Positions 34,295 to 43,474 of a stretch of 64,000 nucleotides of DNA are shown piece after piece (positions within the stretch are counted from its first letter, which is position 1; every line of letters starts with the position of its first letter). Origin of the DNA: Nakamurella sp040546275 (GTDB taxonomy: Bacteria; Actinomycetota; Actinomycetes; Mycobacteriales; Nakamurellaceae); NCBI RefSeq assembly GCF_040546275.1, contig NZ_JBEPNO010000012.1, positions 109,970-173,969 on the forward strand, read 5' to 3'. The notes beneath the pieces are model-generated. The model was not told where the DNA came from, ran no database searches, and worked only from the letters and a program-made list of their open reading frames with translations. The position numbers and the translations under genes were made by a program.

Positions 34295-35296
34295 GTGACG
34301 ATCTTCGGTAGGCGGGCTCGCGATCTGACCTGGCTGGTGGCACTCGGCGCCGGCCTGTGGGGGACGGATGCGCTGTTCCGACGCGGGTTGGCGCAACAGG
34401 TGTCGGCCCCGACGCTGGTCTTCGCCGAGCACGTGGTGCTGGTTCTGGTGCTGCTCCCGTTCCTGCCGCGGTCGCTGCGGGCGCTGAAACGGTCGGACAA
34501 CCGGACGCGCGCCGCCGTGGTGGCCATCGGGGCCGGTGCGTCCGCCGTGGCCACCACCCTGTTCACCCTGGCCTTCAAGTTCTCCGCCGAACACGGCGAC
34601 TACGTCACACCGGTGGTGGTGCAGCATCTGCAGCCGCTGTTCGCGATCGCCGGAGCAGTCCTCCTGCTCGGCGAGAAGGTCCGGACCCGGTTCGTGATCT
34701 TCGCCGTTCCGGCCGTCGTCGGGGTCTGGCTGCTGGCCTTCCCCGACCCGTTCGACGTGACCATCTCGCGCATCGGCGTGGTGCTCCTCGCGCTCGGCGC
34801 GGCTGTGCTGTGGGCCGGCGGAACCGTCCTCGGGCGCTTGGCCGCCGCCAACCTGGAGCCCGTCGAACTGACCACCCTGAGGTTCCTTTTCGGCCTGCCG
34901 GCTGCGGGATTCATCGTGCTGTTGTCCGGGAACACCTTCTGGGTACCGGATCTCGGCAGCAGCGGGGCAGTCGTCGGGCTCGCCCTGGTGCCCGGTCTGC
35001 TCGCGATGGTCCTGTACTACATCGGCCTGCGCCGCACCGCTGCCTCCCGGGCGACGCTGGCCGAACTGGCCTACCCGTTGACCGGCGCGATGGTCGGGAT
35101 CGCCCTCGGGTCCGGCACCGCGGGCGGCGTCCTCACCGGTACCCAGTGGTTCGGGGCGCTGGTGATCGCCGCGGCGGTCACCGGACTCTCCTGGCACGAG
35201 GCGAAGGCCAAGGTGCAGGCGATCGGCGCCGAGCCGGTGGCCCCGGCGGCTGCCCAGGACGAGAAAGCTACCCAACCGGCGCCCACGAAGGCCTGA
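34295..35296 (+). CDS. EamA family (DMT superfamily) transporter
   Basis: A 333-residue membrane protein with about ten helices arranged as two EamA repeats, e.g. VVQHLQPLFAIAGAVLLLGEK closing repeat 1 and ELAYPLTGAMVGIALG in repeat 2. It is probably an exporter of a small metabolite or amino acid; the substrate is unknown. The C-terminal 35 residues form a Lys/Ala/Glu-rich soluble tail. GTG start at 34295. Confidence 0.87.
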   Translation: MTIFGRRARDLTWLVALGAGLWGTDALFRRGLAQQVSAPTLVFAEHVVLVLVLLPFLPRSLRALKRSDNRTRAAVVAIGAGASAVATTLFTLAFKFSAEHGDYVTPVVVQHLQPLFAIAGAVLLLGEKVRTRFVIFAVPAVVGVWLLAFPDPFDVTISRIGVVLLALGAAVLWAGGTVLGRLAAANLEPVELTTLRFLFGLPAAGFIVLLSGNTFWVPDLGSSGAVVGLALVPGLLAMVLYYIGLRRTAASRATLAELAYPLTGAMVGIALGSGTAGGVLTGTQWFGALVIAAAVTGLSWHEAKAKVQAIGAEPVAPAAAQDEKATQPAPTKA

Positions 35297-35348
35297 ACAC
35301 CGGCGCGGCTCACGCAGCGGTCACGACCCGCCCACAGACCGCGATGGA

Positions 35349-37109
35349 ATGATCGAGGGCATGCTCTCGTCGCGACGCAGTCGGTCCCGGTCCCGTCACA
35401 CCGTCAAGTTGGTAGGCCTGGTGGGCACGCTCGTTCTGGTGGCGGCCTGCACCACCGGCGTTGCCGGTTCTGCACTCCCCGCCGGCACTGTCACGGCAGC
35501 GACCGGCACGTCCACCGGTGACCCCACCGGTCAGATCACCCAGCCGAGCGTGCTGCCGAGCCAGTCGAGCTCGGGGTCCAGCGCGACTGCCGCTCCCGGG
35601 ACCACCTCGTCGGGGACCGGAGCGCCGAGCGCGGTGCCTGCAGGCCTGGAGAAGTTCTACAGCCAGAAACTGTCATGGGGCAGTTGCGGCGATTACGCCA
35701 CGAACGCCTCGGACCTGCGTATCTATGCGTCGGCGGCCTTGCAGTGCGCCCGAATGACGGTGCCCATGGCCTACGCAGATCCGACCGGGCCCACCGTGCA
35801 GGTCGCCTTGCTGCGCAAGGTCGCCACCGATTCCTCGGCCCGGATCGGCTCGCTGCTGATGAACCCCGGCGGACCTGGGGTGTCCGGCATGTCGTTCGTC
35901 AGCCAGGTGGCCGCCTACGGGATTGCCAAGCAGCTCAACCAGCGCTTCGACCTGGTCGGCTTCGACCCCCGCGGTATCGGGTCGTCGATCCCGCTGATCC
36001 AGTGCCAGACCGACGCGCAGCTCGATGCCACCAGGGCCGACCCGATCCGATCCGAAACCGCCGCCCAGGTGGTGCAGGCCAACGACCAGTCGAAGACCTA
36101 CATCAACGAGTGCCTGAGCGCGACCGCAGCCGGTGGGGTCGACGCCAAGAAGTTCCTGGCCAATGTCGGCAGCCGCGATGTGGCCAGGGACCTGGACGTC
36201 ACGCGGGCCGCACTGGGTGACAACAAGCTGACCTACGCAGGCTTCTCCTACGGGACCCGCATCGGCTCGGTCTACGCCGAGGAGTTCCCCGGGAACGTCA
36301 GAGCGATGATCCTGGACGGGGCGGTCGATCCCGACGAGGATCCGGCCACCGATTCCCTCAACCAGGTCAAGGGTTTCCAGCAGGCCTTCATCGCCTACGC
36401 GACCTCCTGCGCCCAGCAGAGCACCTGTCCGCTCGGGACCGATCCGCAGAAGGCGACGGCTGTCTTCCAGTCGCTGACCCGGCCGCTGTTGGACAAGCCG
36501 CTGCCGCTGGCCGACGGCCGGGTGCTGTCCTACAGCGACGCCACCCTCGCGGTCGGCAACGTCCTCTACGACAACGCCAACTGGCCCGACCTGACGACGG
36601 CCGTCACCGCGCTGGTCAACGGCAACGGCGCCGGCCTGATGGCGCAGGCGGACGACTACTACGGCCGCACCACGGCCGGGAAGTACACGCGGAAACCCGA
36701 CGCCTTCAACGCGATCCGATGCGTGGACGGACCCCGGATGACCGACCCGGGCGACGTGACCAAGCTCAATGCGGAGGAGGCGGCTGCGGCGCCGTTCGAG
36801 GACAGTGGTGATCCGCCGGCGAACATCCCGGACGTCTGTGCGTACTGGCCGGTCCCCCCGACCCTGGAGCCGCACATCCTGAAGGTTCCGGGACTGCCGA
36901 AGGTGGTCGTCATCTCGACGACCGGCGACCCGGCCACCCCGTACGCGGCCGGCGTGCACCTGGCCAAGCAACTCGGGGCCAACCTGATCACCTATCAAGG
37001 CACCCGGCACACGGCGTACCTGACGGCCGGTAGCAAGTGCGTCGACGCGGCCGGCAACGCCTATCTGATCGACCTGACGTTGCCCGGCACCGATGCGAAG
37101 TGCAGCTGA
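35349..37109 (+). CDS. Alpha/beta hydrolase, tripeptidyl aminopeptidase-like lipoprotein
   Basis: A 586-residue exported hydrolase. Signal peptide with lipobox LVAAC (about residue 34), then a Ser/Thr/Gly linker of about 55 residues. The catalytic triad is in the TAP-family context: Ser in YAGFSYGTRIGS, Asp in STTGDPATPY and His in GTRHTAYL. The C-terminal TAP_C region is complete. Relatives cleave tripeptides from protein N-termini outside the cell. An alternative start is the ATG at 35361. It stands alone, converging on the ATP-grasp/esterase operon. Confidence 0.9.
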   Translation: MIEGMLSSRRSRSRSRHTVKLVGLVGTLVLVAACTTGVAGSALPAGTVTAATGTSTGDPTGQITQPSVLPSQSSSGSSATAAPGTTSSGTGAPSAVPAGLEKFYSQKLSWGSCGDYATNASDLRIYASAALQCARMTVPMAYADPTGPTVQVALLRKVATDSSARIGSLLMNPGGPGVSGMSFVSQVAAYGIAKQLNQRFDLVGFDPRGIGSSIPLIQCQTDAQLDATRADPIRSETAAQVVQANDQSKTYINECLSATAAGGVDAKKFLANVGSRDVARDLDVTRAALGDNKLTYAGFSYGTRIGSVYAEEFPGNVRAMILDGAVDPDEDPATDSLNQVKGFQQAFIAYATSCAQQSTCPLGTDPQKATAVFQSLTRPLLDKPLPLADGRVLSYSDATLAVGNVLYDNANWPDLTTAVTALVNGNGAGLMAQADDYYGRTTAGKYTRKPDAFNAIRCVDGPRMTDPGDVTKLNAEEAAAAPFEDSGDPPANIPDVCAYWPVPPTLEPHILKVPGLPKVVVISTTGDPATPYAAGVHLAKQLGANLITYQGTRHTAYLTAGSKCVDAAGNAYLIDLTLPGTDAKCS

Positions 37110-37128
37110 TCGTCCCCGGCCGTGCCGG

Positions 37129-38376
37129 TCAGCGGTTGTCGCTGACCCAGAGGCTCATCAACCCGCGGAAGTGGGCCAGGAAGCGGTCGTGCTCGGACTG
37201 CGGGTAGGTCTTCTTGACCGTCTCCACCAGCAGGTCGTCGAAATCGGCGGAGTCGATCCAGTCGCGGACGAGCGCCGGTAGCGAGGCCAGCGAGGTGGAG
37301 CAGAACTCGCGGTACTCGTCGGCCTGGAAGTACTGGTCGGCGAGAAGTCCGTAACGACCGAGCTTGTCATTCCACGACAGGTCAGGGTCGTCGGCTACGT
37401 CGAACCACTCCCGTGACGTGGTGTCCACCCGTGGCCGCCGATCGCTGACGGCGCAGAACACCGACCAGGAGATCAGCTGGGTGATCGCCCACGGGAAGTA
37501 GTAGTGCAGCGAGGTGATGGCGATGTCGGGGCAGGCGTTGGCGTAGTCGATCGGCTGGACCCTGGTGCCCGTGACGAGGGCCTCGCAGGAGTTGAACTCC
37601 CATCGGAAGAACGCGTTGATGGTCCGGGACAACGTCAGGATCTCCATGCCTGCTTCGGGTGGCAGGAAGGAGTGGGCGACCTCGTACCGGTCGTGCATCG
37701 GCAGTTCCGGACGGAACTTCATGATCTTCGTTTCCGGGCCGATGGTCAGCGACCGGGCGAAGGCGTCGAACGGGGACACCGCGGCCTGCAGGTGCATCAA
37801 CATCTGGCCCGACTCGTCATAGGCCTTGTGCAGCGCGTCGACATCGTCGACACGCGAGACGCCGCGCCATGCCCCACCGTCGAACGGCTTCATGTACATC
37901 GGGTAGCCGACCCGCTCGGCCACCTCGTCGAGTTCGAACGGCAGGTTGTAGGTGCCGGCCGTGTAGGCCCACTTCTCGTGGTCGAGCGGGTTCTTGTAGG
38001 GCACCAGCACGGTGCTCGGGATGTCGAACCCGAGCCGGATCATCGCGCAGTAGGCGGAGTGCTTCTCCATCGCCTGGAAGGTGAAAGGGTTGTTCAGCAA
38101 ATAGGTGTCGTTGACCAGTGCGGCCTTCTTGAGCCACTCCCGGGGGTGGTAGTACCACCAGGCGAGACGGTCGATGATGACGTCGTGCCGGACCGGATCA
38201 CGGAGGTCGAACGGTTCGATGGTCAGCCGTTCGGTGCTGATCTGGTGCTCCCGGCCGCGGTGGCTGACCGCGCCGAGCCGTCTGGTCAGCGTTTCGAACG
38301 CCTGCGGCCAGTCGTCCTCGGTACCCAGCAGCAGGCCGATCAGGTGGTTGGTCGAGTCGCGGCGAGCGGTCGTCAT
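37129..38376 (-). CDS. ATP-grasp-type enzyme of unknown substrate
   Basis: A 415-residue soluble protein. The central region YPMYMKPFDGGAWRGVSRVDD (about residues 155-175) matches the lysine plus glycine-rich strand of ATP-grasp ligases. Around residue 270, PIDYANACPDIAI has an acidic residue and Asn placed as in the metal site. The N-terminal part (VNDTYLLNNPFTFQAMEKHSAY) resembles the pre-ATP-grasp fold. I cannot name a substrate. It is the last gene of a minus-strand set with two esterase-like genes (13-base gap). ATG at 38376 chosen; 38385 is possible. Confidence 0.7.
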   Translation of the reverse strand: MTTARRDSTNHLIGLLLGTEDDWPQAFETLTRRLGAVSHRGREHQISTERLTIEPFDLRDPVRHDVIIDRLAWWYYHPREWLKKAALVNDTYLLNNPFTFQAMEKHSAYCAMIRLGFDIPSTVLVPYKNPLDHEKWAYTAGTYNLPFELDEVAERVGYPMYMKPFDGGAWRGVSRVDDVDALHKAYDESGQMLMHLQAAVSPFDAFARSLTIGPETKIMKFRPELPMHDRYEVAHSFLPPEAGMEILTLSRTINAFFRWEFNSCEALVTGTRVQPIDYANACPDIAITSLHYYFPWAITQLISWSVFCAVSDRRPRVDTTSREWFDVADDPDLSWNDKLGRYGLLADQYFQADEYREFCSTSLASLPALVRDWIDSADFDDLLVETVKKTYPQSEHDRFLAHFRGLMSLWVSDNR

Positions 38377-38389
38377 GGCCGCCATCCTC

Positions 38390-39136
38390 TCAGCCCAGAA
38401 GCGGGAGATACACGGCGGCCTGCGCTCGCCAGCTGGGCCAGTCGTGCGGCCACTGCGAGTCCCACACGTAGATCTCGTGGGCGATCTGCTTGTCCGCCAG
38501 CACAGCAGCGAGCCGACGGGTCGAGTCCAGCGACCCGGTGCTGTCCTCCCATTGCCCGCTGCCGACCACCAGCGTCAGGTAGAGGCTTGCGCGCAGGTGA
38601 TCCAGGTGTCCACCGTAGGTGCGGGGCAGGAACTGCATCGGATTGGTGAGGTCGGTGTCGTCGTCCGAATCGCCCCAGGCATGCCAGTTCCATGGGTCGT
38701 AGCTCCCGGAGAAGGCCACCGCTCTGGTGAACACGTGGGCGTGACGCAACGCGAACAGGACAGCGTGGAAGGCACCGAGAGATATTCCAGCGGTCACGAT
38801 GTCGTCCCGTCCGCCACAGCTGTCCCGGACGAACGGCACGACCTGCCAGATGATCCAGTCCTCGTACCGCCGGTGTGCCCTGGCCCGTTCGCCCTGCGGC
38901 TTGTCGCGCGCCGACCAGGACTGTTCGTCATAGGAGGGCACGCAGAACACCTTGATCCGGCCACCGTCGATGGCTTCGCGAAGCGCGTCGACCATGCCGT
39001 TGTTCTCGAACTCGTCGGCGCCCGCGCCTTCCGACGGGAACCACAGGATCGGACGACCCCAGTGCCCGTGGACGACGACCTCGCGGGTGCCCTTGATCGA
39101 CGGGGAATCCAGCCGGTGGTGCTCGGTCCTTGTCAT
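38390..39136 (-). CDS. Esterase-family alpha/beta hydrolase
   Basis: A 248-residue protein of the esterase D/enterochelin-esterase fold. Features: HWGRPILWFPSEGAGADEFE, FCVPSYDEQSW, a nucleophile-elbow-like TAGISLGAFHAV (Ser at about residue 131), and His in WDSQWPHDWPSW near the end. No signal peptide. The substrate is unknown. The ATG at 39136 overlaps the stop of the upstream esterase gene by four bases (ATGA), so they are coupled. Confidence 0.8.
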   Translation of the reverse strand: MTRTEHHRLDSPSIKGTREVVVHGHWGRPILWFPSEGAGADEFENNGMVDALREAIDGGRIKVFCVPSYDEQSWSARDKPQGERARAHRRYEDWIIWQVVPFVRDSCGGRDDIVTAGISLGAFHAVLFALRHAHVFTRAVAFSGSYDPWNWHAWGDSDDDTDLTNPMQFLPRTYGGHLDHLRASLYLTLVVGSGQWEDSTGSLDSTRRLAAVLADKQIAHEIYVWDSQWPHDWPSWRAQAAVYLPLLG

Positions 39137-40182
39137 GGGGTGCTCATCAACTCCTCGAGGCCGGGGGACCAGGCGTCCCGCCAGCCGATCATGGTGTGGG
39201 CGTCGGGAACGATCTTGGACTGCACCCGATACCCCTGCGCGGCAAGCGCTGTCGCCATCAGCTCGTTGTTGGCCAGGTTCTCCTCCACGGCGCCGCACGT
39301 CATCAGCACCCGGTCGGACCGGACCGCCGGGCCGGTGGCCAGGACGCCGACGGCGGAGCAGATCCGGTCGAAGTAGTCGTAGCCGCTCTCCTGCGGGTCC
39401 AGCGCGGCGGTGAAGAACGACCCCGATTGAAGGGCGAGGGCGTGCAGCACGCCCGGGTGCCGCTGCGCGATCATCAGCATGGACAGGGCGCCGAGACTGG
39501 CGCCGAGCCCGACCGTCCGCCCGACGGCCACCTGCGCTCCGATCGCCGGCAGCACCGTCAAAGCGACGTGGTCGGCGTAGTCGGCGCCCGCGGCGTACCA
39601 GGCGTCGCGGAGACCGTGGGCCGGGTCGAGCAGCGCCACCCGGAAGGGTCCGTGTTCCTTGATCGCTGCGGTGGCCCAGACGAGCAGCGAGCCGCGCTGG
39701 GTCATGTCGGAGCCGTCGTTGGCCAGCAGCAGCGGGGCGGTGACACCGGAGTCGAGCCCGTCGGGAGCCCAGAGTGTCACGGGCACCGGGCAGGCCAACT
39801 TCCCGACTGCGGTGGCCAGCGGGCGGCACCGCCCGCCGTCGGACCCGGTCAGCCAGCCGGGCATTCGATATTCGGGGAAACGGATCTCCGACTTCTCGCC
39901 GAACGGATTGCCGACGCGCAGGGGGTTGCCCGGGTCGGGATGGACTGCGGTGCCGTGGGCCGCGCGTACCAGGAACTGGTATTCCATCCGGTCGACCGCC
40001 GGACGTGGGAGCTCCAGTTGCCACTGGCCGTCCTGCAGCCTGAGGTCCGGGCCGGTGTCGCCGAGCGGCCAGTCCACCTCGACTCGCACAGCCTGGACGC
40101 CGGGCGCGTGGGGGAAGCGGAAGACGACGCCGGCGGACGAGGTCTGCGTCACCCCGAGCAGCGGCGTTTCCTCCCAGGGCAT
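39133..40182 (-). CDS. Enterochelin-esterase-like protein with N-terminal early-set domain
   Basis: A 349-residue protein. The N-terminal 100 residues look like a carbohydrate-binding/early-set beta domain (GVVFRFPHAPGVQAVRVEVD ... MEYQFLVR). The C-terminal part is an esterase domain with PVTLWAPDGLD, VGLGASLGALSMLMIAQRHPG (Ser elbow) and DAHTMIGWRDAW (His). It resembles Fes/IroE-type hydrolases, but no siderophore genes are nearby. The ATG at 40182 is chosen, because upstream codons run into the glnA2 promoter. Confidence 0.78.
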   Translation of the reverse strand: MPWEETPLLGVTQTSSAGVVFRFPHAPGVQAVRVEVDWPLGDTGPDLRLQDGQWQLELPRPAVDRMEYQFLVRAAHGTAVHPDPGNPLRVGNPFGEKSEIRFPEYRMPGWLTGSDGGRCRPLATAVGKLACPVPVTLWAPDGLDSGVTAPLLLANDGSDMTQRGSLLVWATAAIKEHGPFRVALLDPAHGLRDAWYAAGADYADHVALTVLPAIGAQVAVGRTVGLGASLGALSMLMIAQRHPGVLHALALQSGSFFTAALDPQESGYDYFDRICSAVGVLATGPAVRSDRVLMTCGAVEENLANNELMATALAAQGYRVQSKIVPDAHTMIGWRDAWSPGLEELMSTP

Positions 40183-40279
40183 CAGCAGACCGTACGGCAG
40201 GCATCCCGCTGTGCAGGCCTTACGCGCAGGGAGTGGGGTGGGCAACAAGTCAGAAATACGGCGTACATAGGGTGTGTCC

Positions 40280-41620
40280 ATGGACCGTCAGCAGCAGTTC
40301 GTCCTGCGCACCCTTGAAGAGCGGGACATCCGCTTCGTTCGCCTCTGGTTCACCGACGTTCTCGGGTACCTGAAGTCGGTCGCAGTGGCACCCGCCGAAC
40401 TCGAGGGCGCCTTCAGCGAGGGCATCGGGTTCGACGGCAGCGCCGTGGAGGGTTACGCCCGCGTCTTCGAATCGGACATGATCGCCAAGCCCGACCCCTC
40501 CACCTTCCAGGTGCTGCCCTGGGAGACCGACGACGGCAAGGTCTACTCGGCGCGGATGTTCTGCGACATCACCATGCCGGACGGCAGCCCCAGTTGGGCC
40601 GATCCGCGGCACGTGCTGCGCCGGGTGATGGGCGAGGCCGCGTCGATGGGCTTCACCTGTTACGTCCACCCGGAGATCGAGTTCTTCCTGATGAAGGACC
40701 TGCCGAGCGACGGCACCCCGCCGGAGCCCGCCGACCAGGGTGGCTTCTTCGACCAGTCCTCCCACGACGTGGCCCCGCACTTCCGCCGTCGGGCCATCGA
40801 GACCCTCGAGGCGATGGGCATCTCGGTCGAGTTCTCCCACCACGAGGGTGCTCCGGGCCAGCAGGAGATCGACCTCCGGTACGCCGACGCCCTTACGATG
40901 GCCGACAACATCATGTCGTTCCGGTACGTGGTGAAGGAGGTCGCCATCACCCAGGGGGTGCGGGCGAGCTTCATGCCCAAGCCGTTCCCCGATCACCCCG
41001 GATCGGCGATGCACACGCACTTCTCGTTGTTCGAAGGCGAGACCAACGCGTTCTACGACGCGGACGACGAGTACCAGATGTCGCCCACCGGCAAGGCTTT
41101 CCTCGCCGGCGTGCTCAAGCACGCGCCGGAGATCACCGCGGTGTCGTGCCAGTGGGTGAACTCCTACAAGCGACTGGTGCTCGGCGACGAGGCCCCGACG
41201 ACCGCCTCGTGGGGGCAGGCCAACCGCTCCGCCCTGATCCGGGTGCCCAACTACTCACCGGGGAAGTCCTCCAGCCAGCGGATGGAGTTCCGCCTACCCG
41301 ACTCCGCCTGCAACCCGTACCTGATGTTCGCCGTCGTCATCGCCGCGGGTCTGCGCGGGATCCGCGAGGGCTACGAACTGCCGGCGCCCGCCGAGGACGA
41401 CGTCTGGTCGTTGAGCGAGACCGAGCGCCGCGCCCTCGGCTACGTGCGGCTCCCGGCCTCCCTGGAATCGGCGCTTGCCGTCATGGAACGATCGGAGTTC
41501 GTACCGGAGGCGTTGGGGGAGCACGTCTTCGACTACTTCCTGCGTAACAAGCGTGCGGAGTTCGAGTCCTACCGACGCCAGGTCACGCCGTTCGAACTGC
41601 GGCGCTATCTCTCTCTGTAG
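40280..41620 (+). CDS. glnA2: Glutamine synthetase type I, GlnA2-like
   Basis: A 446-residue glutamine synthetase family protein. It matches mycobacterial GlnA2 almost throughout (DRQQQFVLRTLEERDIRF, FCDITMPDGSPSWADPRH, YVHPEIEFFLMK, SFMPKPFPDHPGSAMHTH, NSYKRLVLGDEAPT). The region where GSI-beta enzymes carry the adenylylated Tyr lacks that motif, so it should not be controlled by GlnE; this is known of the GlnA2 type. The ATG at 40280 (MDRQQQ) fits homologues; the GTG two codons upstream is unlikely. The start is divergent from the esterase operon. Confidence 0.93.
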   Translation: MDRQQQFVLRTLEERDIRFVRLWFTDVLGYLKSVAVAPAELEGAFSEGIGFDGSAVEGYARVFESDMIAKPDPSTFQVLPWETDDGKVYSARMFCDITMPDGSPSWADPRHVLRRVMGEAASMGFTCYVHPEIEFFLMKDLPSDGTPPEPADQGGFFDQSSHDVAPHFRRRAIETLEAMGISVEFSHHEGAPGQQEIDLRYADALTMADNIMSFRYVVKEVAITQGVRASFMPKPFPDHPGSAMHTHFSLFEGETNAFYDADDEYQMSPTGKAFLAGVLKHAPEITAVSCQWVNSYKRLVLGDEAPTTASWGQANRSALIRVPNYSPGKSSSQRMEFRLPDSACNPYLMFAVVIAAGLRGIREGYELPAPAEDDVWSLSETERRALGYVRLPASLESALAVMERSEFVPEALGEHVFDYFLRNKRAEFESYRRQVTPFELRRYLSL

Positions 41621-42473
41621 TCCGGGACTGTCACGTCGTATTCCGAGCCGCTCACGTCGCTGCCGGGGTCGACCTTCGCGTACCGGTCGGCGAGCAGGCG
41701 GAGATGGTCGATCAGCTCCGGCGGCTCGGTCACGGTGAAGTCCTGCCCGAGCATTCCGAGGTACACGGCGTGGGTTTCCAGGTGGTCGGCGCCGGTGCTC
41801 AGTACGCACCGATCGGTACCCAGCGGTTTGACGGTGCCCACCGTCGGGTCGATGCGGTCGGTGATCACCGCGGCCGGGGCATGTACCGCGATCCGGGCGT
41901 AGAACCTCCAGGATGCCGACGAGATCCGTTGTGAGACATAGGCTGCGACATCCTTCTCGGGAAGCTCCCGTGGCATGAACCGCGGCCCGTTCGGCGTACG
42001 TAGCCGCATCCGGTCGACCAAGTAGGTGCGCCAGTCCGTCCGGTCGACGTCCCGACCGACCAGGTACCACCGCCGTCCCCAGCTGACCAGCACACGAACT
42101 GCTGCAACGTGTTCACCCGGCGTCGCAATCGCGACGGCAGCACCCGTTCCACCTTCGACAGGGCGCGCAACGAGGCTTCCTCCAGACCCTGGACGACGTT
42201 GCCGGTGGCGGTGCGCAGCCCGATGGTGACAGCGACGGCCTCGTCGTCGTCGAGCAGCAACGGCGGCAACTGCGCACGTGCGCACCTGCGGTAGCCGCCG
42301 ATCGATCCGCGGGTGGCATCGACCGGGTAGCCCAGCTCCCGCAGTCGGCCGATGTCGGCCCGGACGGTGCGACCGCTGACCTAAAGGCGCTGCGCCAGTT
42401 CCGCACCGGTCCAGTGGCGCGGCGTCTGCAGCAGGGAAAGCAGTGTGAGCAGCCTGGCCGATGTGTTCAGCAT
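41605..42473 (-). pseudogene. WYL-domain transcriptional regulator, broken
   Basis: Reading from ATG 42473: LNTSARLLTLLSLLQTPRHWTGAELAQRL, then an in-frame TAG (normally an acidic codon in this motif), then VSGRTVRADIGRLRELGYPV, a DeoR-type HTH. The WYL part starts PPLLLDDDEAVAVTIGLRTAT, but near 42085 the frame changes and continues as WGRRWYLVGRDVDRTDWRTYL to the stop at 41605. One nonsense and one frameshift mutation are thus present, and the protein cannot be made normally. It is divergent from the VOC gene and overlaps glnA2 by 16 bases at the 3' end. Confidence 0.85.
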
Positions 42474-42493
42474 CTTTCCGATCCTGCCCATCC

Positions 42494-42516
42494 ATGAGGA
42501 AGCAAACGTTCCTCAT
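42494..42516. promoter_or_regulatory. Palindromic operator between the WYL regulator and VOC genes
   Basis: ATGAGGAA-GCAAACG-TTCCTCAT, perfect 8-bp arms with a 7-base spacer, lies 20 bases from the regulator start and 55 bases before the VOC gene. This is the classic place for the binding site of a divergently encoded regulator; binding is inferred. Confidence 0.65.
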
Positions 42517-42570
42517 TCCCTCCTAGGCTGGTCTCGACAGCAACGGACATCACCCAAGAAGGAGAAGGTC

Positions 42571-42939
42571 ATGGACTACAAGATCGAGCTGCTCATCCTG
42601 CCCGTCAGCGATGTGGATGCTTCGAAGGCGTTCTACGCCGACCGGGTGGGCTTCCAGGTCGACCACGATCAACGGGTCGGCGACGAGATCCGTTTCGTAC
42701 AGCTGACTCCGCCCGGATCGGCCTGCTCGATCTCCTTCGGCAACGGGTTGACGGACGCCGAACCCGGCTCGGTGAAGGGGATCCAGGTGGTCGTGGCCAG
42801 TGCCGACCAGGCCTTCGACGAACTGAGCGCCCGTGGTGTCCAGGTCAGTCCGGTGCAGGATCTGGCGTGGGGGCGATTCGTCTATTTCGCCGACCCGGAC
42901 GGCAATGCCTGGGCCCTGCAGGAGCTTCCGATCCGATAG
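42571..42939 (+). CDS. VOC family (glyoxalase/bleomycin-resistance fold) protein
   Basis: A 122-residue single-domain VOC protein. It shows ELLILPVSDVDASKAFYAD, RFVQLTPPGSACSISFG and FVYFADPDGNAWALQE, the beta-alpha-beta repeats of the fold. Enzyme or resistance role unknown. ATG 42571 follows AAGGAGAAGG, a strong ribosome binding site. The gene is intact although its divergent regulator and the following gene are broken. Confidence 0.9.
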   Translation: MDYKIELLILPVSDVDASKAFYADRVGFQVDHDQRVGDEIRFVQLTPPGSACSISFGNGLTDAEPGSVKGIQVVVASADQAFDELSARGVQVSPVQDLAWGRFVYFADPDGNAWALQELPIR

Positions 42940-42948
42940 GCGCCCGCG

Positions 42949-43426
42949 ATGACCTCCTCGGTGGACGTCTTCCAGCCTGACTCCCGGGCGGCGTGGCGCG
43001 AATTGCTGGACGCCAACGGCGATTCGGCGTCGTCGGTCCGGGTGGTGATCCAGCACAAGAACAGTCCGCAGAGCACCTGGGGCCGGGTCAACCGTGATCG
43101 GGTCCGTGAGCTGACCGAGCTGGGGCTGATGAATCCGGCCGGTCAGGCCGTCATCGACCGGGCGATCGCCACCGGGACCTGGGACCTGGGACTCGCTCGC
43201 GGAGGCGCAGGACCTGGTCGTGCCCGACGATCGGCAGGTGCTGTTGGATCGGAACCCGTTGGCGCAGGCCTACTTTCTAGGATTTCCGCCGTCGTCGAGG
43301 GAAATCGTCCTGGAGTGGATCGCGAAGGCCAAGCGGCCGGCTACCCGGCTGCGACGTCTGGAGACGACGGTCGCGCTAGCGGCCGAGAACATCGGCGCCA
43401 ACCATCCGAAGCCGCGGACACCCTGA
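42949..43426 (+). pseudogene. YdeI/OmpD-associated family protein, broken
   Basis: The N-terminus DVFQPDSRAAWRELLDANG, the middle STWGRVNRDRVRELTELGLMNPAG and the end YFLGFPPSSREIVLEWIAKAK are typical of YdeI-like (bacteriocin-protection) proteins. Two lesions are seen. The roughly 40 residues normally found before the STW motif, including the family's ALCFGW-type segment, are missing (joint near HKNSPQSTW). A 7-bp tandem duplication, CTGGGAC twice at 43179-43192, shifts the frame just after TGTWD. Downstream the original frame resumes as a separate reading frame to 43426. Confidence 0.8.
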
Positions 43427-43458
43427 TCGCGGACACCCTGATCGCGGATCCGCTGATC
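43414..43458. repeat. 15-bp tandem repeat at the end of the YdeI pseudogene
   Basis: GCGGACACCCTGATC occurs at 43414-43428 and 43429-43443, and with changes at 43444-43458 and beyond. It starts inside the last codons of the pseudogene. Confidence 0.7.
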
Positions 43459-43474
43459 GCGGGCCCGTGGTCGA

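Noticed and set aside
39133..40182. Siderophore (enterobactin) hydrolysis gene
   Set aside because: The esterase fold fits, but there is no siderophore synthesis, uptake or iron box nearby, so the specific function was not assigned.
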